A stretch of DNA of 64,000 nucleotides from NCBI GenBank assembly GCA_910577195.1, contig CAJTLP010000004.1, positions 1 to 64,000 on the forward strand, given 5' to 3'. The stretch's first letter is position 1, and every line of letters starts with the position of its first letter. The position numbers and the translations under genes are program-made. The notes below the pieces were generated by a model. The model was not told the origin of the DNA. It did not search any database and was given only the letters and a program-made list of their open reading frames with translations. Of the stretch, positions 43,356 to 52,348 are shown piece after piece. This DNA is from an uncultured Eubacterium sp. (GTDB lineage: Bacteria; Bacillota; Clostridia; Oscillospirales; Acutalibacteraceae).

Positions 43356-44396
43356 CTAACCTCTGTTGTTTATATAGTAGTGAAAGCAGGAGCCTTCGTT
43401 TGATACCATACAGGCACCTTGTGGATTTTCAGGTGTGCAGGCTTTTGCAAACAACGGACAGTCACAGGGGGATGAAAAGCCTGTGATTACCTCACCGCAT
43501 CTGCACTTTTTATTTTTTACATTATCGTGAATCAGCTCTCGGCTGCCTGCATCGTAAACGGCGTACTCTTTTTTCAGTGCCATACCTGAATTGGCTATTT
43601 TGCCGATACCGCGCCACACCGCGTCACAGGGTTCAAAATACTTGTTTACAAGTGCCTTAGCTTTTTCATTGCCTGTGTCTGTTACAGCTGATTTGTAGAG
43701 GTTTAAAACCTTTCCCTGTCCTTTCAGCTTAACAAGAGCATAAATAGCCGCAAGGAGCTCCTCGCCTTTAAATCCACTGACAACAAAGGGCAGATTGTAT
43801 TTTTCAGCAAGGGGTTTGAATTCATTTGCACCTGTAATAACGCTGACATGACCCGGAGCAATGAAGCCGTCAATCCTTCCACCCATCTGACATAATGTGT
43901 CAATGGCAGCAGGCATTGTTTTCAGAGCAGTTAAAAGCCTGATGTTTTTTATATTCTCTTCAATGATTTTTTCAAGAAGTACCGCATAAATCGGTGTGGT
44001 GGTTTCAAAGCCGACTGCCGCAAAAACATATGTGGTATCGGTGTCTTTTTCAGCGAGGTCAATAATCTCAAAGGGGGAGTATACCATACGGATCCGGCCG
44101 CCCTTTGACTTTGTTTCCTGCAGGGCAGAGGATGAACCCGGAACTCTTATAAGGTCACCGAAGGTTACAACGCAGGTGTTGTCCTCCAGTGCAAGCGTAC
44201 AAAGCCTGTCAATGTAATCTGCCACAGTAACACACACAGGGCAGCCCGGACCGCTGATCAGCTTTATCTTTTTGCTGAGAATAGACGGTATACCATTCTC
44301 ACTTATTGCTGCGGTATGCGTACCGCAAACCTCCATAAAAGACAGCTCTTCACCGTCGTAATTGGAGAGGAATTCTGTTATATCCGTAATGTTCAT
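43356..44396 (-). CDS. hypD: Hydrogenase maturation protein HypD
   Basis: A 346-residue iron-sulfur scaffold that, with HypC, carries the Fe(CN)2CO group. EVCGTHTAAISENGIPS near 22-38 and SGPGCPVCVT near 47-56 hold the conserved active-site Cys. The C-terminal [4Fe-4S] region has CRCGEVITGF, CDCPLFAKAC and GACMVSNEGSC near 294-340. Overlaps the hypC stop by one base (TGATG), indicating translational coupling of the two partners. Confidence 0.97.
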   Translation of the reverse strand: MNITDITEFLSNYDGEELSFMEVCGTHTAAISENGIPSILSKKIKLISGPGCPVCVTVADYIDRLCTLALEDNTCVVTFGDLIRVPGSSSALQETKSKGGRIRMVYSPFEIIDLAEKDTDTTYVFAAVGFETTTPIYAVLLEKIIEENIKNIRLLTALKTMPAAIDTLCQMGGRIDGFIAPGHVSVITGANEFKPLAEKYNLPFVVSGFKGEELLAAIYALVKLKGQGKVLNLYKSAVTDTGNEKAKALVNKYFEPCDAVWRGIGKIANSGMALKKEYAVYDAGSRELIHDNVKNKKCRCGEVITGFSSPCDCPLFAKACTPENPQGACMVSNEGSCFHYYINNRG

Positions 44397-44611
44397 CAGG
44401 ACAAATCTCCCAGCTCGTTAAAAATATCTATCATATTCTGTGCCTCATCATCGGATATAACCTGAATGATGAGACCTGCGTGAACAAGTGTCCAGTCACC
44501 GACCTTTACGTCGACTATACCCTTGTTTGCATTTACCTTATTTCCGTTATAGTCAATAACGGCTGTATTATCCTTTATTTCAATTACCTTTCCTGGTGCT
44601 GCAACACACAT
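44396..44611 (-). CDS. hypC: Hydrogenase maturation chaperone HypC
   Basis: A 71-residue OB-fold chaperone. MCVAAPGKVIEI gives the required N-terminal Met-Cys, with Cys2 as iron ligand, and VGDWTLVHAGLIIQ near 37-50 is the family core. It passes the Fe(CN)2CO unit from HypD to the large subunit (EchE here). Starts 2 nt after the hypF stop. Confidence 0.96.
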   Translation of the reverse strand: MCVAAPGKVIEIKDNTAVIDYNGNKVNANKGIVDVKVGDWTLVHAGLIIQVISDDEAQNMIDIFNELGDLS

Positions 44612-44613
44612 TG

Positions 44614-46701
44614 TTATACCTCCAAGCCTGATAAATATGCCTGACCGAGTGCAATCCCTCCGTCGCCGCAGGGCACTCTCTCATTAATATACACTGAAAA
44701 GCCTTTTTCTTCAAGTATGGAAATTGTAGAAGAGGTTATAATTCTGTTATTGAACACACCGCCGCTCAGTGCAATCTGATTAATGCCGTATTTATTCCTG
44801 TATTTTTCTGAGATTTCGGAAATCAGCCTGCATATCATCATATGAAAGCCGAGTGCAAGCTCCTCAGCCGTGCTTTCACGCATAGCATTTTTTATCTGTG
44901 TTAATATATTTTCAGGGTCAAGTGACGGAATCAGCTTATATTCCTTTTCAGCTTTTTTAGCAGCACTTTCCAGTGCACAGGCACATTCGCCCTCATAGTT
45001 GTTATAATGCTTGATATCAAGCAGAGCACATACTGCGTCAAACAATCTTCCCATACTGGACGAAAGCACGGTGTTGATATTGTTTTCAATAGCTTTATCC
45101 ACAATAGTGTTTCCACCGAGATAACAGTCAAGTGCCAGATCTGCATTTTTTGACACCTCATCAGAGGCAAGCATTTTTGTGTATTTTAAATGTTCAACTC
45201 TGTCAATTCTGTTTTCGTCAAAAAGGAATACCTCACTGCCCCATACTGCACCATCATCGCCATAGCCTGTGCCGTCAAAGGCAAAGCCAAGCACCTTGCC
45301 GCTTAATTTATGCTCGGCAATTACAGATGCAATGTGTGCCTTATGATGCTGGATTTTTATGTCACTATTGAACATATTTGATGAATAGTAATTCGGATGC
45401 GCATCACATACGATGGTTTCCTGTTCAAAGCCGTGAAGCGTTGCAAAGCGTGTTATATTGGACTTGTAGCAGTCGTATACATCCTTGTTGTCAAGATCGC
45501 CGAAATACTGGCTGAGGAATACATATCTGTCACGATGAAAGGCGAATACAGACTTTAAGTCACCGCCGAGACAAAGCGTATCTGATTTTGCTTTTCTGTT
45601 GATTTCAATGGAAAGGGGAACATAACCCCTCGCCCTGCGTATGAACTGTGTTCTGCCTGCCATAACGCACACCACACTGTCATCAAGGGGTGTAAGTATT
45701 TCACGGTTGTGTGACAGAACGTCTACGCCGAATTTGTTTATTTCGTTATCATCAATGATGATAGGCTCGCCGCTGATATTTGCACTTGTCATAACAAGGG
45801 GGGAAACCTGATCAAGTATCATAAGCTGAATGGGATTGCAGGGTAAAAATGCACCGATATAATCACTTTCACCGCATACAGAGCTGTCAAAATCCTTTAT
45901 TTTTTCAAGCAGAACAATGGGACGAGCAGGGGACAGGAGCAATTTCTTTTCCTTATCATTTACTTTGCAGTATTCACGGATTTCATCTATGGATGAAAAC
46001 ATAACTGCAAAAGGCTTTGCCTCACGTCCCTTCAGCTTTCTGATATCCTTTACACTGTTCACACTGTCTGTTCGGCAGGCAAGGTGATATCCGCCGATAT
46101 CCTTGATTGCCAGGATTTTTCCCTGCCTTAAAATTTCGGCAGCATCGTCTATGGATATATTGGTTTCAGGTCCGCATTGCTTACAGGCGATTGTCTGTGC
46201 GTGGCAGCGTCGGTCATATACGGTTGTATATTCCGTCCGACATTCGTCACACATATCAAAAACGGACATGGTAATATTCTCCCTGTCATAGGGCAGGGTA
46301 TTCATAATCGTATATCGTGGTCCGCAGTTCACACAGCTTATAAAAGCGTGACGGAATCTGCGGTTATTTTCATTTTTAAGCTCCTTTTCACAGTCACTGC
46401 AGGTTGCAAGGTCAGGTGTGATAAAGGGTGTTTGTTTATCGTTTGTCGAGTGTACAATTTTAAAGTCGGTAAAATCCAAATCGTTTATCGTTTCGGTTTC
46501 ATATTTTTTTATTTCAAACATGGCAATAAGGCGCTGGACAAATTCGTCCAACGCCTGTTCTTTGCCACTGATAATCAGGCTGACATGACCACCTGAATTT
46601 TTAACCTGACCTTTTACATTAAGGTCCGCTGCGATACGCTGGGCAGCAGGTCTGAAACCGATGCCCTGAACAATACCGTGAAAGGTTAATTTTTTTGTCA
46701 T
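44614..46701 (-). CDS. hypF: Carbamoyltransferase HypF
   Basis: A 695-residue protein that makes carbamoyl-adenylate from carbamoyl phosphate and puts it on HypE. Domains: acylphosphatase (about 1-88, with GIVQGIGFRP), two zinc-finger units (CSDCEKELKN/CVNCGP near 98-130 and CDECRTEY/CKQCGP near 155-185), a YrdC-like domain (about 200-370, with KGREAKPFAVM and TSANISGEPI) and a Kae1-like C-terminal domain (about 380-690, with HKAHIASVIAEH, FAFDGTGYGDDG and ALSGGVFNNR). Slightly shorter than E. coli HypF but with all parts. Lies 6 nt behind the ferredoxin gene. Confidence 0.96.
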   Translation of the reverse strand: MTKKLTFHGIVQGIGFRPAAQRIAADLNVKGQVKNSGGHVSLIISGKEQALDEFVQRLIAMFEIKKYETETINDLDFTDFKIVHSTNDKQTPFITPDLATCSDCEKELKNENNRRFRHAFISCVNCGPRYTIMNTLPYDRENITMSVFDMCDECRTEYTTVYDRRCHAQTIACKQCGPETNISIDDAAEILRQGKILAIKDIGGYHLACRTDSVNSVKDIRKLKGREAKPFAVMFSSIDEIREYCKVNDKEKKLLLSPARPIVLLEKIKDFDSSVCGESDYIGAFLPCNPIQLMILDQVSPLVMTSANISGEPIIIDDNEINKFGVDVLSHNREILTPLDDSVVCVMAGRTQFIRRARGYVPLSIEINRKAKSDTLCLGGDLKSVFAFHRDRYVFLSQYFGDLDNKDVYDCYKSNITRFATLHGFEQETIVCDAHPNYYSSNMFNSDIKIQHHKAHIASVIAEHKLSGKVLGFAFDGTGYGDDGAVWGSEVFLFDENRIDRVEHLKYTKMLASDEVSKNADLALDCYLGGNTIVDKAIENNINTVLSSSMGRLFDAVCALLDIKHYNNYEGECACALESAAKKAEKEYKLIPSLDPENILTQIKNAMRESTAEELALGFHMMICRLISEISEKYRNKYGINQIALSGGVFNNRIITSSTISILEEKGFSVYINERVPCGDGGIALGQAYLSGLEV

Positions 46702-46707
46702 TGAGGA

Positions 46708-47289
46708 TTACTCCTTGTGAAGTGTAACAACACCTTTTTCGCCGTCATCATCCGTTGTGCTGAGTGCCTTGAACTTGAGACAAGCGTCTATACAAGCACC
46801 GCACTGTACACATTTATCACGGTCAATTGACCAGGTTTTTTCACCTGTTCTGTCAACAGTAATACATTCCTGCGGACACTTTCTTGCACAGAGACCGCAA
46901 AGAATACACTTTGACATATCATTTGTGATTTTACCCGGCTTAGTCTCCGGAATAGGCTGATTATATGTATCAACCGTTTTTTCTGTTGACGGAGCAGTAT
47001 AACCGGGAACCATTGAGAGACATTTTTTAGGACATGCATTTACACAGGCAGAGCACTGAACGCATCCCATTCTTTCAATGGACCAGGTCTTGTTTGCTCT
47101 GTCAATGGTGATTGCACCTGACATACATTTGCGTGAGCATATTCCGCACATAATACAATCATCAATATTGATTTCAACATGTCCTCTGCTTCTTTCAGGA
47201 TATTCTCTGGGAACTTCAGGATAGTTAGCAGTAGCAGGCTTTGAAAATAAGTTCTTCAAAGCTGTAAAAGAAAAATTCATAATTGCCAT
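46708..47289 (-). CDS. echF: Four-cluster polyferredoxin subunit (EchF-like)
   Basis: A 193-residue electron-carrying subunit at the position of EchF. It has four CxxCxxC groups, each with a fourth Cys: CIMCGICSRKC (44-54), CVQCSACVNAC near 76-86, CILCGLCARKC near 128-138 and CVQCGACIDAC near 160-170. The halves 40-96 and 124-178 are clearly related (TIDRANKTWSIER and TVDRTGEKTWSIDR), so an ancestral two-cluster EchF seems duplicated in tandem. The last group has Leu-Lys-Phe where a Pro usually follows. Electrons from ferredoxin are expected to pass through it to EchC. It follows EchE by 13 nt. Confidence 0.85.
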   Translation of the reverse strand: MAIMNFSFTALKNLFSKPATANYPEVPREYPERSRGHVEINIDDCIMCGICSRKCMSGAITIDRANKTWSIERMGCVQCSACVNACPKKCLSMVPGYTAPSTEKTVDTYNQPIPETKPGKITNDMSKCILCGLCARKCPQECITVDRTGEKTWSIDRDKCVQCGACIDACLKFKALSTTDDDGEKGVVTLHKE

Positions 47290-47302
47290 AGTAAACTACC
47301 TC

Positions 47303-48382
47303 CTATCTTTCCGTACAGCTGATACATGGATCAATTGTGAGTATCTGAAGCGGAACATCTGCGAGTTCAGAGCCCGGAAGAATATGAATAAGGGATTCAA
47401 TATTTGTAAATGTAGGTGTACGCACTCTGAATCTTTCAAGGAACTTTGTGCCGTTTGCCTTTGCGTAGTAAATTGCTTCACCGCGAGGCTGCTCAACTCT
47501 TACGAATGCTTCACCATTCGGATTGCCCTTAATCTGGTTTGCAATCGGACCGTCAGGGATTTTATCCACAAGTTGTCTGATGATGTTGAAGGACTGGAAG
47601 ATTTCACCGATACGAACGGCACATCTTCCGTAGCCGTCACATTCCTCAGCCGTGATAATATCAAATTCTACCTTGCCGTATGCTTCATATCCTGTCATAC
47701 GTGTATCAATTTTAATACCTGCAGCACGAGCCATAGGACCGACTGCACCGAGACGGATAGCATCTTCCTTAGTGAGAATACCTACACCTCTTAAACGTGA
47801 TTCAACAGTGTAATCGTTGAGGAAGGTTTTAACAAGCTTTCTGAGATCCTTTTCCATATCATCAAAGATGCTTACAAAGTTTTTGAGCATGGATGAATCC
47901 ATATCCTTGAGAACGCCGCCGATTTTGTTAACAGAGAAAATAACTCGTCCGCCGGTTGATGCTTCAAACATATCAAGCACCTTTTCTCTCATTCTCCAGC
48001 ACTGCATAAAGAGTGCGTCGAAACCGAAGGCATCTGCCAGAAGACCGAGCCAGAGCAGGTGAGAATGAATACGGCTCATTTCACCCCAGATTGTTCTTAA
48101 GAACTGTGCTCTCTCAGGAACTTCAGCATCAAAAATGCTTTCAAGTGCCTCACAGTAGGACATACCGTGTTTGAATGAGCAGATACCGCAGATTCTTTCA
48201 ATAACATACTGATAGTCGTTGAAGTCTCTTTTTTCTGCAAGGCTTTCAAGACCTCTGTGAACAAAGCCGATTGACGGAATTGCTTCCACTACCTTTTCAT
48301 CCTCAAGTACAAGGTCAAGGTGAATCGGCTCAGGAAGTACTGGATGCTGAGGACCGAAAGGAACTACTGATCTTTCACCCAT
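47303..48382 (-). CDS. echE: Ech hydrogenase large subunit ([NiFe] catalytic, NuoD-like)
   Basis: A 359-residue catalytic subunit. The four NiFe ligands are Cys65 and Cys68 in ERICGICSF and Cys353 and Cys356 in DPCISC. After Cys356 only three residues remain, so there is no C-terminal peptide to remove, as known for CooH/Ech-type enzymes, and no maturation protease gene is present. The sequence is of group 4 type with GVGILTKEDAIRLGAVGPMARA near 199-220 (split GVGILTKEDAIRLG). Overlaps the echD stop by one base. Confidence 0.94.
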   Translation of the reverse strand: MGERSVVPFGPQHPVLPEPIHLDLVLEDEKVVEAIPSIGFVHRGLESLAEKRDFNDYQYVIERICGICSFKHGMSYCEALESIFDAEVPERAQFLRTIWGEMSRIHSHLLWLGLLADAFGFDALFMQCWRMREKVLDMFEASTGGRVIFSVNKIGGVLKDMDSSMLKNFVSIFDDMEKDLRKLVKTFLNDYTVESRLRGVGILTKEDAIRLGAVGPMARAAGIKIDTRMTGYEAYGKVEFDIITAEECDGYGRCAVRIGEIFQSFNIIRQLVDKIPDGPIANQIKGNPNGEAFVRVEQPRGEAIYYAKANGTKFLERFRVRTPTFTNIESLIHILPGSELADVPLQILTIDPCISCTER

Positions 48383-48774
48383 TATTCTGCCGCCTCCTCT
48401 TCTTTTTTTACAACCTTTACAGCTTCTTTAACTTCCTTTTTGAACGGAGCTTTCTTAGCGATTCTGTAAAGCTTGTTGTTATAGTCCGGATTAATTGACT
48501 TGATTTTAACATCAAAAAGCTCTTTCATTTCATTTTCATAGAGCATCGCTGAAGGGAAGAAATCTGAGATTGTGTTGATTTCCTCGTCAATCGGAACAAT
48601 TACCTTATAATTTTCAAAGGTATAATTGTCAACAACTGAATAAATGAGCTCGTTGCCGCCCTCATAAGCTGTGGCACAAATCTGTGCCAGACGGTAGCCT
48701 GCTCTCTGTCTCTCCAGCATAATTTTATAAAGGGTAGGAATGTCAACTGTTTCAAGAATATAATTTTCTCTCAT
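48382..48774 (-). CDS. echD: Ech hydrogenase NuoC-like subunit
   Basis: A 130-residue peripheral subunit related to NuoC (30-kDa subunit of complex I). The core YSVVDNYTFENYKVIVPIDEE near 45-65, split YSVVDNYTFE, and SDFFPSAMLYENEMKELFDVK (split LYENEMKELFDV) fit the family. The last 25 residues are a Lys/Glu-rich tail not seen in NuoC. It bridges EchE and the membrane arm. Stop of echC and start ATG are directly adjacent. Confidence 0.88.
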   Translation of the reverse strand: MRENYILETVDIPTLYKIMLERQRAGYRLAQICATAYEGGNELIYSVVDNYTFENYKVIVPIDEEINTISDFFPSAMLYENEMKELFDVKIKSINPDYNNKLYRIAKKAPFKKEVKEAVKVVKKEEEAAE

Positions 48775-49209
48775 TTATTTACCCTCCTTGAGCTTTCTGC
48801 TTTTTTCTTTAAGAAGTGCCAGTGACTGAACTACGCCGTCAATAATTGCCTCAGGTCTTGCTGCACAGCCCGGAACATAAATGTCAACAGGGATAACCTT
48901 GTCAACACCGCCGAGAATATTGTAGCAGTCCTTGAACACGCCGCCGTTGCAGGCACAAATACCGATTGCACATACAACCTTAGGCTCAGTCATCTGATCA
49001 TATATCTGTTTAACAACATCCTTGTTCTGCTCATTTACAGAGCCGGTAATCAGCAGGATGTCTGCGTGCTTAGGGTTACCTGTATTAATTACACCAAAGC
49101 GTTCAACATCATAAACAGGAGTAAGACAGGCAAGAACCTCTATATCACAGCCGTTACAGCTTGAACCGTCATAATGCATAATCCAAGGTGATTTTGTTAT
49201 ATCAGCCAT
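48775..49209 (-). CDS. echC: Ech hydrogenase small subunit (NuoB-like)
   Basis: A 144-residue iron-sulfur subunit that carries the proximal [4Fe-4S] cluster between ferredoxin domain and NiFe site. The ligands are in CNGCDIE (Cys18, Cys21), CAIGICACNGG near 83-93 and VPGCAARPE near 117-125. It lacks the flavodoxin extension of group 1 small subunits, as expected for group 4. Three bases after the echB stop. Confidence 0.94.
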   Translation of the reverse strand: MADITKSPWIMHYDGSSCNGCDIEVLACLTPVYDVERFGVINTGNPKHADILLITGSVNEQNKDVVKQIYDQMTEPKVVCAIGICACNGGVFKDCYNILGGVDKVIPVDIYVPGCAARPEAIIDGVVQSLALLKEKSRKLKEGK

Positions 49210-49212
49210 TGC

Positions 49213-50100
49213 TTATACCCCCTTAAAAAATACTTCAAGAATGAAGACGTTGAGTGCACCGATGATGATTGTTGTAATCCATGAATTCTTAAACATCTTC
49301 TGCCACTTCAGTCTTGCATTTGTGTTGTCAACGAGAATCAATACAAAATATGTGATTGATATTGCAGCCAGTGCGATGATAATTGTCCACCAGTTTGCAT
49401 TGATGAAGAACAGGGCAATGACACCCATAAGAAATACATTTTCATACCAATGTGAAATTTCGACAATTGCAAACATTTCACCTGAGAATTCTGTTGTGAT
49501 ACCCTTTACCATTTCCTGGTGTGCATGGTGGCTTGTTGCAAGGTCAAAAGGATGCTTTCTGAGTTTGATTGTCAGAATGAATACAAATCCGACAAAGATT
49601 CCCGGAAGCATAATAATCGGCAGCGTACCGTCGCTTGTAACAATTTCTCTTACCTTGAATGTTCCTGTTGCAAGATAAAATCCAACGGCAGTTAAAAGCA
49701 CCATTGGCTCATAAGCCAGCATCTGCATCATTTCACGGCTGGCACCCATGCTTGCGTAAGGAGAGTGGCTGCTGGTTGCAGCAAGAATAAGAAAGAGGTT
49801 TGCTGTTGTCAGTGCAAAGAACACAAGCAGTAAATCAAAACCGCCGAAGAACAGACAGCCTGTAAATATAACAAATACAAGGAAGGTTAAAAGATAAAAT
49901 ATCTGAACGTGGTTAACAACTACAGTTTCTTTTTTCAGAAGCTTTATAACGTCATAAAAGGACTGTAATATTGACGGACCTTTTCTTCCCTGCATACGAG
50001 CAGTGATTTTTCTGTCAACACCTGACATAAGACCGCCGATAAAAGGTGCCAATACAATATAGGCAACAATACTGATAATGATTTTTACTGTTCCTGTCAT
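49213..50100 (-). CDS. echB: Ech hydrogenase membrane subunit (NuoH-like)
   Basis: A 295-residue membrane protein with eight probable helices, the NuoH homologue that links the catalytic arm to the ion channel. The cytoplasmic loop RKITARMQGRKGPS near 26-39 and EMVKGITTEFSGEMFAIVEI near 201-220, split MVKGITTEFSGE, with conserved Glu are the quinone-site region in complex I. Its start overlaps the echA stop by one base. Confidence 0.93.
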   Translation of the reverse strand: MTGTVKIIISIVAYIVLAPFIGGLMSGVDRKITARMQGRKGPSILQSFYDVIKLLKKETVVVNHVQIFYLLTFLVFVIFTGCLFFGGFDLLLVFFALTTANLFLILAATSSHSPYASMGASREMMQMLAYEPMVLLTAVGFYLATGTFKVREIVTSDGTLPIIMLPGIFVGFVFILTIKLRKHPFDLATSHHAHQEMVKGITTEFSGEMFAIVEISHWYENVFLMGVIALFFINANWWTIIIALAAISITYFVLILVDNTNARLKWQKMFKNSWITTIIIGALNVFILEVFFKGV

Positions 50101-52010
50101 CAGAATGCACCTCCTATTGAAATAACCATAAATGTTACAATCAGCAATATTGAAATGATAACTGACGGATTCCAGAGCTTTTTCTCACCGAATATATCTT
50201 CCATATACCAGTTGGCAAGGAAGAAACGTCTCTTTTCACCCATAGAGTCAATATAATTCATCTGGTCACCTGCATTGACACCGTTGATGTAACGGTCAAC
50301 CTTGCGGTATTTTGTATGTCTTGCAGAAATCCATGATATACCCGGAATAACAAATATAGCAATAAGCATAATCATCATTATGATGATGTTATCCGTTGTG
50401 ATAACGGAATAAGCATTATTGAATACATTGTGGATATAAGGAATAATAACCTTTGATGATATGAATGGGAAAGCAAAGCAAAGCATAATCATAAATGCAG
50501 AGTGAATTAAAATGGAAACCCACTGATTTGCTGATGTTGTATTAGGCGCTTTAACATCATTGTTTTTGGATGCCATAACCGTTGCCATCCACTTCATCCA
50601 GTAGAACAGAGTCGTAGCACTGCCGAAGCATACGCAGAGTATCAACACAATTGAGCCGTTATCAATAAATGCCTTAAGAGCTGCCCATTTTGAAATAAGC
50701 ATACCAAACGGAGCCAGGAACATACCTGCAATACCGATTACAAGTGTCCATGCGAGATACGGATGACGGCGAACAAGACCGTGCATGGTTTCGATATCTC
50801 TTGAGCCTGTTGAATTTTCAATGGCACCGACAGTCTGGAATAACAGTGATTTTGATATTGCATGGAATATCAGAAGGAACATACCAGCCCATACTGTTTC
50901 CTCTGCACCGATTCCGGCACAGGCTGTTATAAGGCCGAGATTGGATATAGTTGAATAAGCCAGTACCTTTTTTCCGTCGCTTACGGTAATTGCAAGCATA
51001 GACATAATAAGGAATGTGAATCCGCCTACCAGGCTTACCATTGTACCTGCATATGAGCCTGCAAGAACAGGTGACAGTCTGAGAAGAAGATAAACACCTG
51101 CTTTAACCATTGTTGCACTGTGAAGAAGTGCAGATGATGGTGTAGGGGCAACCATTGCACCGAGCAGCCATTTTGAGAATGGAAGCTGTGCACTTTTGGT
51201 AAGTGCAGCAAAGGAAAGAAGAATAACAGGGATTACAATAATTGCACCGTCACAGAGGATAAGACTCTGCATATCCGTTACATTAAACTGAATGCCTGCA
51301 AGTACAATTGCAACAGCAAAACCGCAGCCGCCTAACAGATTCATCCACAAGGCTCTGAAGCAGTTGTGAATAGCCTCTGCGGTTCTTGTATATCCGATAA
51401 GCAGGAAGGATACAACGCTGGTAATTTCCCAGAAGAAGTAAATCCATATGAGACTGTTTGATAAAACAAGTCCAAACATTGCACCGAGAAAAACATAGAG
51501 CAGAGAAAAGAAATATCTGCGTCTGTCCATAAATTCTTTATGATGATTATGGTAATCCTTCATATAACCGCAAGCATAAACTGTTATGAGAGTACCTATT
51601 ACAGCTACGATGAGTACCATGATAACTGTGAGCTGGTCAATGTAGATTTTATCTACCATCTGGTGAGGGGCTTTGCCGCTGAGCTCATACCAGAAAATCA
51701 GTACAGTCTGTGCGATTGACAAAACAGCCGCATAATATTGTTTATACTTAATACTGAGTACAGTAACCAGCACCATCAAAAATGCCTCAACAGCCATCAT
51801 TGCATAATCAACAATTTCTGTTTCACTGAAGAATGATAAGCCGGCATTGCCTGATGTGAAATATTTAACGGCAAAGGCTACTGCCATACCTATTACAGCG
51901 ATACTGCTGATGTAGGTGATAATTTGTCTGATTGTGTTGTTTTTGAATATACTGAGAAGCAATGCACTCAAAAACGGGAATCCAATCAGTACAATGATTA
52001 AACTTTCCAT
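50100..52010 (-). CDS. echA: Ech hydrogenase antiporter-like subunit (NuoL-like)
   Basis: A 636-residue membrane protein with about 16 helices, homologous to NuoL/MrpA, that translocates H+ or Na+ coupled to electron flow. Key lines: FFWEITSVVSFLLIGYTR near 190-207 holding the Glu of the channel, TKSAQLPFSKWLLGAM near 270-285 with the conserved Lys, LLHSATMVKAGVYLLLR near 294-310, and HAISKSLLFQTVGAIEN near 383-399. GAGGACGG/AGGAGG precedes the ATG. First gene of the operon echABCDEF-hypFCDE, the gene order known from Ech clusters. Confidence 0.94.
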   Translation of the reverse strand: MESLIIVLIGFPFLSALLLSIFKNNTIRQIITYISSIAVIGMAVAFAVKYFTSGNAGLSFFSETEIVDYAMMAVEAFLMVLVTVLSIKYKQYYAAVLSIAQTVLIFWYELSGKAPHQMVDKIYIDQLTVIMVLIVAVIGTLITVYACGYMKDYHNHHKEFMDRRRYFFSLLYVFLGAMFGLVLSNSLIWIYFFWEITSVVSFLLIGYTRTAEAIHNCFRALWMNLLGGCGFAVAIVLAGIQFNVTDMQSLILCDGAIIVIPVILLSFAALTKSAQLPFSKWLLGAMVAPTPSSALLHSATMVKAGVYLLLRLSPVLAGSYAGTMVSLVGGFTFLIMSMLAITVSDGKKVLAYSTISNLGLITACAGIGAEETVWAGMFLLIFHAISKSLLFQTVGAIENSTGSRDIETMHGLVRRHPYLAWTLVIGIAGMFLAPFGMLISKWAALKAFIDNGSIVLILCVCFGSATTLFYWMKWMATVMASKNNDVKAPNTTSANQWVSILIHSAFMIMLCFAFPFISSKVIIPYIHNVFNNAYSVITTDNIIIMMIMLIAIFVIPGISWISARHTKYRKVDRYINGVNAGDQMNYIDSMGEKRRFFLANWYMEDIFGEKKLWNPSVIISILLIVTFMVISIGGAF

Positions 52011-52026
52011 TTAACCGTCCTCCTTC

Positions 52027-52057
52027 AAAAACATATTTTTCCATATAATATGTTTTT
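52027..52057 (-). promoter_or_regulatory. A/T-rich hairpin in the ech mRNA leader
   Basis: AAAAACATATT and AATATGTTTTT (52027-52037 with 52047-52057) form an 11-bp stem in the roughly 59-nt leader between the ech promoter and the AGGAGG of echA. It contains only one G-C pair per arm, so it may be weak. Confidence 0.35.
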
Positions 52058-52075
52058 AATATTTAAGCCGGTAAT

Positions 52076-52104
52076 ATAATATCACTAACTTTATCTGCGG
52101 TCAA
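52076..52104 (-). promoter_or_regulatory. Promoter of the ech-hyp operon
   Basis: On the minus strand TTGACC (52104-52099), 17 bp and TATTAT (52081-52076); transcript start near 52069. Confidence 0.78.
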
Positions 52105-52186
52105 CGTAAATTTATTAAAATTTTAACAGAATTTTATGGGAATATATATACAATGTGACTAATTTTTTAATATAAATCTTTTCCTG

Positions 52187-52215
52187 TTGATTTTTTCAAA
52201 TATCGGTATTATACT
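52187..52215 (+). promoter_or_regulatory. Promoter of the polysaccharide deacetylase gene
   Basis: TTGATT (52187-52192), 17 bp and TATACT (52210-52215). A start near 52222 gives a 125-nt leader containing the 46-bp hairpin element. Confidence 0.72.
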
Positions 52216-52284
52216 TGAATAAAAGCAGTATGAAATCCTGTTCAGTCAGGTATATATTAATAATTTTTATTGTAGGCATAAATT

Positions 52285-52330
52285 AGTTAAACAAGACTCA
52301 AATCTTATTTTGTTCGACTCTTGTTTGGCT
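52285..52330 (+). repeat. 46-bp hairpin element, copy 2
   Basis: Arms AGTTAAACAAGA and TCTTGTTTGGCT pair over 12 positions in RNA, including two G-U pairs where copy 1 (41378-41423) has C-G pairs. The middle part shares CTTATT and TTCGACT with copy 1. It lies in the deacetylase mRNA leader, ending 5 bases before the AGGAG ribosome site. Confidence 0.75.
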
Positions 52331-52348
52331 ATGGTAGGAGATGGAATT

